A program made the translations under genes and the position numbers. The notes beneath the pieces were generated by a model. It did no database searches. It worked only from the letters and a program-made list of their open reading frames with translations, and was not told the DNA's origin. A stretch of DNA of 26,508 nt from Leptospirillum sp. (GTDB taxonomy: Bacteria > Nitrospirota > Leptospirillia > Leptospirillales > Leptospirillaceae): NCBI GenBank assembly GCA_027346125.1, contig DAIEST010000238.1:1-26508 (forward strand), read 5' to 3'. Below, one piece after another: positions 23,032 to 26,508 of this stretch. Each line of letters starts with the position of its first letter. Within the stretch, counting starts at the first letter, position 1.

Positions 23032-23640
23032 GTGAGCCACCGGTTTCTCCTCGCATTCCTGCCCCTGTTCGTGGCAATCGATCCGCCGGGGATCCTGCCT
23101 TTTTTTCTCAGTCTAACACAGGGCATGTCCACACCCCAAAAAAAGAGTACTGCCAGAACGGCTTCCCTGACCGCCTTCTTCCTGAGCCTTTCCTTTGCGC
23201 TGGCCGGACGGACTGTTCTGGACTACCTGGGTCTGTCCATCTGGGATTTTTCCATCGCAGGCGGGATCCTTCTCCTGGTGCTTTCGATCTCGGACCTCCT
23301 GAAAGACCAGAAGCCGCAGACAGACGCGAAGGCGACCCCGGCATTCTCCTCCCAGCATTCACTGGGGGTCGTCCCGTTGGGGATTCCGATCATCGCGGGA
23401 CCCGCCACGCTGACCACGGCGCTGATCCTGTCCAAGAGCGAACCGCTCTGGTCCGTGGTAACGTCGCTCCTGGCCAACATGCTGATCATTTATGCCATCC
23501 TGTCCCAGGCGGACCGGATCAACCGGATCATGGGAAGGACCCTTTCCACGGCCGTGGGGAAAATTTTTTCCCTGCTTCTCGCGGCCATTGCCGTGAGCCT
23601 GATCCACAAGGGAATCCTGGGTCTTCTGGCACCCCCGTGA
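23032..23640 (+). CDS. MarC-family integral membrane protein
   Basis: A 202-residue protein with six predicted membrane helices. The MarC-family signature regions are present: FVAIDPPGILPFFLSLT at the N-terminus (NPxG-type motif with D for N), then GGILLLVLSISDLL, and GVVPLGIPIIAGPATLTTALILS in the middle. Length is typical. The family was once linked to multiple antibiotic resistance, but that was not upheld and its transport substrate is unknown. The GTG start at 23032 has GGAG six bases upstream. It is divergent from the DUF1844-like gene with only 29 bp between the start codons. Confidence 0.88.
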   Translation: MSHRFLLAFLPLFVAIDPPGILPFFLSLTQGMSTPQKKSTARTASLTAFFLSLSFALAGRTVLDYLGLSIWDFSIAGGILLLVLSISDLLKDQKPQTDAKATPAFSSQHSLGVVPLGIPIIAGPATLTTALILSKSEPLWSVVTSLLANMLIIYAILSQADRINRIMGRTLSTAVGKIFSLLLAAIAVSLIHKGILGLLAPP

Positions 23641-23737
23641 AAACAGGTTGCGGAAAACCGGATTTTTCACCACAATCGGTGTTCGGCCGTCACAGGGGCG
23701 GCCGGGAGACAACCCTTTCCGGAAGGATTTTCGAACG

Positions 23738-24163
23738 ATGAACTTTCTTCAAGAAAAATGCACCCTCATGTGCGACGACTTCCGCATCGAAATCACCAAC
23801 AAGGTGATCCTGATCGGAATCTATCCTCCCACCCCGGTGGTCCCCGTCATCTATTCCCCCGGGTTTCCGGTCACCATCCCGTTCCTTTGCTTCTTCCAGA
23901 TATTCGAGTCGGACCACGAAGGAATCGTGTCTTTCACTTCCAGGATCCACACGCTCGAAACAGGACGTCTGGTCGGAGGAGAGGTTTCGGGAAAACTCCG
24001 GCTTCAAAAGGGCCAGATCGTGAACCTGCTCCGGTTCGGAGCGCTTCCGTTCGCATCTCCCGGCTCGTTCGGGATTTCCACACAGGTCGAAGGATGCGAG
24101 TCACCGTTCAGCGCCAATTTCGACGTCAAGCTCTTCACTCCCCCCAGGCCCTCACAGTCCTGA
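23738..24163 (+). CDS. DUF6941-like protein of unknown function
   Basis: A 141-residue soluble protein predicted to be mostly beta-strand. The opening CTLMCDDFRIEITNKVILIGIYPP followed by hydrophobic strands (TIPFLCFFQIFESDHEG) resembles DUF6941-type proteins, which start with a CDD-R-E--NK--LIG-Y pattern. The ATG at 23738 has GGAAGGA about ten bases upstream and gives this family-like start; a longer frame from 23648 has no support. It follows the MarC-family gene by 97 bp and may be co-transcribed. No catalytic residues are evident. The family call is from memory of the pattern and is tentative. Confidence 0.68.
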   Translation: MNFLQEKCTLMCDDFRIEITNKVILIGIYPPTPVVPVIYSPGFPVTIPFLCFFQIFESDHEGIVSFTSRIHTLETGRLVGGEVSGKLRLQKGQIVNLLRFGALPFASPGSFGISTQVEGCESPFSANFDVKLFTPPRPSQS

Positions 24164-24172
24164 TGCGGAACT

Positions 24173-24194
24173 CTTCCGGGACAGTCCCGGGAAG
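24173..24194. repeat. Hairpin between convergent genes
   Basis: CTTCC-GGGAC and GTCCC-G-GGAAG form a 9-10 bp stem with one bulged base and a very tight loop. It lies 10 bp after the DUF6941-like stop. There is no T-run on either side. It may act with the next hairpin as a two-way end of transcription. Confidence 0.45.
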
Positions 24195-24218
24195 CTCCGG
24201 CACGTTCGGTACCGGAGC
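24194..24218. repeat. Second hairpin between convergent genes
   Basis: GCTCCGG (24194-24200) and CCGGAGC (24212-24218) form a perfect 7-bp stem around an 11-base loop, directly adjoining the previous hairpin and ending 9 bp from the stop codon of the minus-strand gene at 24228. No T-run is present. Confidence 0.45.
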
Positions 24219-24227
24219 GAAGAAAGA

Positions 24228-24623
24228 TCAACGGCTTGTCCCGTTCCCGTCCCGCTCCAGAAACACTCTCCCGGCAATGGCGGTCCCGTTCAATGCCGCC
24301 GGAAAACCCGCATAGACCGCCGTCTGGATCAGGGTCTCAACGATTTCCTCCCGGGTGCAGCCGACATTCAGCGCGGAATGGATATGCGTCTCCAGCTGGG
24401 AAGCGGCGTTTCCCATCGCGGCCAGGATCCCGATCGACACCAGTTCCCGGGATCCCGGATCCAGGCCCGGACGGCTGAGCACATCCCCGTAGGCAAACTC
24501 GACAATGTAGCGCCCCAGATCCGGCGCCACGTCTCCCAGCGCATCGAGAAGCTGCCGGGCCGCGGTCTCATTGGTTTCCCGGAGCTTTTTCCAGCCCCGA
24601 TCATAGCGTTCTGTCTCTTCCAA
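24228..24623 (-). CDS. Carboxymuconolactone decarboxylase (CMD) family protein
   Basis: A 131-residue all-helical protein. RELVSIGILAAMGNAASQLETHIHSALNVGCTREEIVETLIQTAVYAGFPAALNG is the family core, with the E-x-H-I-H pattern of gamma-carboxymuconolactone decarboxylase types. The CxxC of AhpD-type peroxidases is absent; the position before the helix reads ASQLETH, so a thiol peroxidase role is unlikely. Substrate unknown. The start is TTG at 24623, strongly supported by AAGGAG eight bases upstream. It is the last gene after queA and the methyltransferase, 60 bp downstream of the latter. Confidence 0.88.
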   Translation of the reverse strand: MEETERYDRGWKKLRETNETAARQLLDALGDVAPDLGRYIVEFAYGDVLSRPGLDPGSRELVSIGILAAMGNAASQLETHIHSALNVGCTREEIVETLIQTAVYAGFPAALNGTAIAGRVFLERDGNGTSR

Positions 24624-24683
24624 AACCGGACTCCTTAAGCAAGAAAGACCCGGGAAAGGTCCCGCGTTGACGACCCCGCCCGT

Positions 24684-25520
24684 TTACGGAATGCGGACCA
24701 GAACGAACAGGTGATACCGGTTGGAAAGGGAAACGGCGCCGGTCCCGGAATCCGCATGGGGGGAAAAAGCGTCCCGGGCCCGTTCGAAAAGTTCCTTCCC
24801 GAGATCTGAACGGGCGGGAGCGTTCCGGAGGAGAAGGGCAAGCCGTCCGGTCGCCAGAAGAGCGCTGGCCGCCGAGTCCCGATCCGGGAAACGGAACGTC
24901 AGCGTACCGGAATCCACCCGGTCGATCCGGAATCCCGACTGCCGGGAAACGGACTCAAGCCATCCCGTCATCCCGGCGGAATAGGGGGACTCGAGCGACG
25001 GGATCCGTCCCTCGTAGGGATGGGGCCACTCCCGGATCACGGATTCCGACACGCCCCGGAGAGCGCATTCTTCCGCCCTGCCCCAGGCCGAGAAACCGTA
25101 GGCCCCGCCCGGTTTCAGAATCCGGGCGATCTCCGGAATCTGCCGCTCGGGCGCCGACGAAAAAATGGTTCCCATGGAAGAAACCACCGACCCGAACGAC
25201 TCCGGGGCAAAGGGCAGGAGATCCTGATCCGCCACAACCCCCCGGGCGCCCTTGACCCGATTCAAGGCAAGCCCGACCATTTCCCGGGAAAAGTCGCAGC
25301 CGAGTCCGGAGAACCCCGGAACATCCCTCCACACATGCTTCAACGCGGTCCCGGGACCGCAGGCCAGATCCAGGACGGGAGGGGAAAGGACCGGACGGAG
25401 CATCTTCGCCAGATGCCCGGAAACCGGCTCGAGCTGGGCACCGATCCCTTTCAGGTACCCATGGGCGGCCTTCTCCCAACCGTTTCTGATCGGAGCGGAT
25501 CCGGTTCCCGATTCATTCAT
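24684..25520 (-). CDS. Class I SAM-dependent methyltransferase
   Basis: A 278-residue methyltransferase with an early helical cap (GWEKAAHGYLKGIGAQLEP) and a Rossmann-type core. Motif I is VLDLACGPGTALKHV, the acidic end of strand 2 is LGCDFSREMV, motif post-I is VVADQDLLPFAPESF, and ARILKPGGAYGFSAWG precedes strand 5. This is the UbiE/BioC-like small-molecule class (Methyltransf_11). The substrate is not readable. ATG at 25520 has GGAGG five bases upstream and overlaps the queA stop by 8 bp, so the two are coupled. Confidence 0.87.
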   Translation of the reverse strand: MNESGTGSAPIRNGWEKAAHGYLKGIGAQLEPVSGHLAKMLRPVLSPPVLDLACGPGTALKHVWRDVPGFSGLGCDFSREMVGLALNRVKGARGVVADQDLLPFAPESFGSVVSSMGTIFSSAPERQIPEIARILKPGGAYGFSAWGRAEECALRGVSESVIREWPHPYEGRIPSLESPYSAGMTGWLESVSRQSGFRIDRVDSGTLTFRFPDRDSAASALLATGRLALLLRNAPARSDLGKELFERARDAFSPHADSGTGAVSLSNRYHLFVLVRIP

Positions 25521-26508
25521 CCCTTCCTCCCCCGGTGTTCGCCCGGAACGCCGGTTCGTCGGGCAGGATCAAAAGGGCATCCCCATAGCTCAGGAACATG
25601 AACCCCAGATCCAGTGCGGACCGGTAGATTTTCTTCCAGCGTCCGGCGCCTCCCAGAAAACTGTCGACCAGAACCAGGAGGGTGGAACGGGGCTGGTGAA
25701 AATTGGTCAGAAGGCCATCGACGACCCGGAAGGAAAATCCGGGCCGGACAAAGAGATCGGTCCATCCCGAGCCGGCCCGATCCGGAGATTGCCGGACCCA
25801 GCTTTCCAGCGTCCGGACGACCGTCGTCCCGACAGCCACGATCCGCCCCCCCTCTGTCTTGACCCGACGGATCTCCCGGACGGTCTCGTCCGGAACGCTG
25901 TAATGCTCCGAATGCATGGAGTGGTCGTCGAGAGATCCTTCCGCCAGGGGCCGGAACGTCCCGATCCCGACATGAAGGGTGACGAACGCGATCCGGACAC
26001 CGCCTTGCCCGAGGCGGCGGACCAGGTCCTCCGTCAGATGAAGTCCGGCCGTGGGAGCGGCCACCGAACCGGGATGACGGGCATAGACCGTCTGATAGCG
26101 GTGGCGATCGTCCGGACGATGGTCGCGTCGTTTCCGGATATAGGGAGGCAGGGGCATTTCCCCATGCTCCAGAAGATATCCGGACAGCGATACCGGACCT
26201 TCGTAAACCCCTTCGAACTGGCCCGCCTCTTCCCGATAGCGGATCCCGGTCAACCGGCCGCCCCCCGGCAGGTCGACCGTCGACAGGGACCCGATCCCGC
26301 GCCCCAGGAAGCGGGCCACGGGGACCGTCTCCTCGGAGAGAAACAGAATTTCGACCTTGCGTCCGGAAAGCGTCGTGCCGAACACCCGCGCGGGAATCAC
26401 CCGGGAATCGTTCAGAACCAGGAGGTCCCCCGATTTCAGGCAGGAAGGAAGATCGCCCGCCAGAATCGACCGGAAAGGGCGGTCCCCGTCCACCCGGTCG
26501 ACCACCAG
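25513..26508 (-). CDS. queA: S-adenosylmethionine:tRNA ribosyltransferase-isomerase (5' end outside window)
   Basis: The visible 331 residues cover nearly all of QueA, which transfers and rearranges the ribosyl part of SAM onto preQ1 in tRNA to form epoxyqueuosine. Landmarks are LKSGDLLVLNDSRVIPARVFG, the APTAGLHLT segment, VTLHVGIGTFRPL, HSEHYSVP and TNFHQPRSTLLVLVDSFLGG, followed by a normal C-terminus. The frame is open to the window edge, and the usual N-terminal segment of roughly 20 residues is missing, so the gene starts beyond 26508. It leads a minus-strand operon with the methyltransferase and CMD-family genes. Confidence 0.95.
   Translation of the reverse strand: MVVDRVDGDRPFRSILAGDLPSCLKSGDLLVLNDSRVIPARVFGTTLSGRKVEILFLSEETVPVARFLGRGIGSLSTVDLPGGGRLTGIRYREEAGQFEGVYEGPVSLSGYLLEHGEMPLPPYIRKRRDHRPDDRHRYQTVYARHPGSVAAPTAGLHLTEDLVRRLGQGGVRIAFVTLHVGIGTFRPLAEGSLDDHSMHSEHYSVPDETVREIRRVKTEGGRIVAVGTTVVRTLESWVRQSPDRAGSGWTDLFVRPGFSFRVVDGLLTNFHQPRSTLLVLVDSFLGGAGRWKKIYRSALDLGFMFLSYGDALLILPDEPAFRANTGGGRDE

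Noticed and set aside
21107..23035. Long plus-strand open frame opposite the AsmA-like and DUF1844-like genes
   Set aside because: The minus-strand genes have good starts, coupling distances and family-like patterns; this frame has none.
1..26508. CRISPR array, intact insertion sequence, complete prophage or rRNA
   Set aside because: No regularly spaced repeats, transposase or integrase domains, phage structural genes or rRNA segments were seen on either strand.

Overview
The window looks like a piece of a GC-rich Gram-negative chromosome. BamD, a lipoprotein-type solute-binding protein, PBP1A and an AsmA/TamB-like anchored protein all imply a cell with two membranes. The gene style (dense operons, many GTG and some TTG starts, an NtrY/NtrX pair, tpiA-secG linkage) fits a Nitrospirota bacterium such as Leptospirillum. 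That placement is my inference; no marker here proves it. Most of the window is well-packed housekeeping sequence. The looser, more accessory-looking part is about 10.7-14.7 kb.

Layout. (1) 46-567 (+): DUF4149-type membrane protein, overlapping tail to tail with the next unit. (2) 479-8246 (-): a probable eight-gene operon, read in the order gap, pgk, tpiA, secG, peptide-binding lipoprotein, dppB-type permease, dppC-type permease, HAD phosphatase. Most junctions are 1- or 4-bp start/stop overlaps, and a TTGAAA-N18-CATAAT promoter precedes gap. (3) 8361-10724 (-): penicillin-binding protein 1A, whose TTGACA promoter abuts the T-tract of the preceding terminator. (4) 10931-11083 (-): a 50-residue one-helix membrane protein with a strong ribosome binding site and an intrinsic-terminator-like hairpin in its own leader. 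(5) 11257-11895 (-): pyrE, with a near-consensus promoter. (6) About 11.9-13.3 kb: a sparse stretch holding an IS200/IS605-end-like hairpin, a YqhA-family membrane protein gene with different base use, two operator-like palindromes and a tRNA-like 3' remnant. It reads as the leftover of a small island. (7) 13354-14229 (+): transglutaminase-like protein; then a gene-free stretch and tRNA-Leu(GAG) on the minus strand. (8) 14751-16325 (-): BamD, a Met8/CysG-N-type siroheme enzyme, and a 63-residue membrane protein. (9) 16442-17431 (+): a stand-alone FabH-like ketoacyl synthase whose stop codon directly touches that of ntrX. (10) 17432-23002 (-): a DUF1844-like protein with a His/Asp-rich segment, an AsmA-like protein, NtrY and NtrX in one operon. 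(11) 23032-24163 (+): MarC-family protein and a DUF6941-like protein. (12) 24228-26508 (-): queA (cut by the window edge), a SAM methyltransferase and a carboxymuconolactone-decarboxylase-family protein.

Functionally, the first operon ties triose-phosphate metabolism to protein export (SecG) and to a peptide/oligopeptide import core without its ATPases. Units 3, 8 and 10 concern the envelope: peptidoglycan synthesis, outer-membrane assembly, and a two-component system co-transcribed with an envelope-spanning-type protein. I found no CRISPR array, intact transposase, rRNA or complete prophage. The least explained items are the 50-residue protein with its leader hairpin, the tandem DUF1844-like protein with its histidine-rich segment, and the island remnant at 12-13.3 kb.
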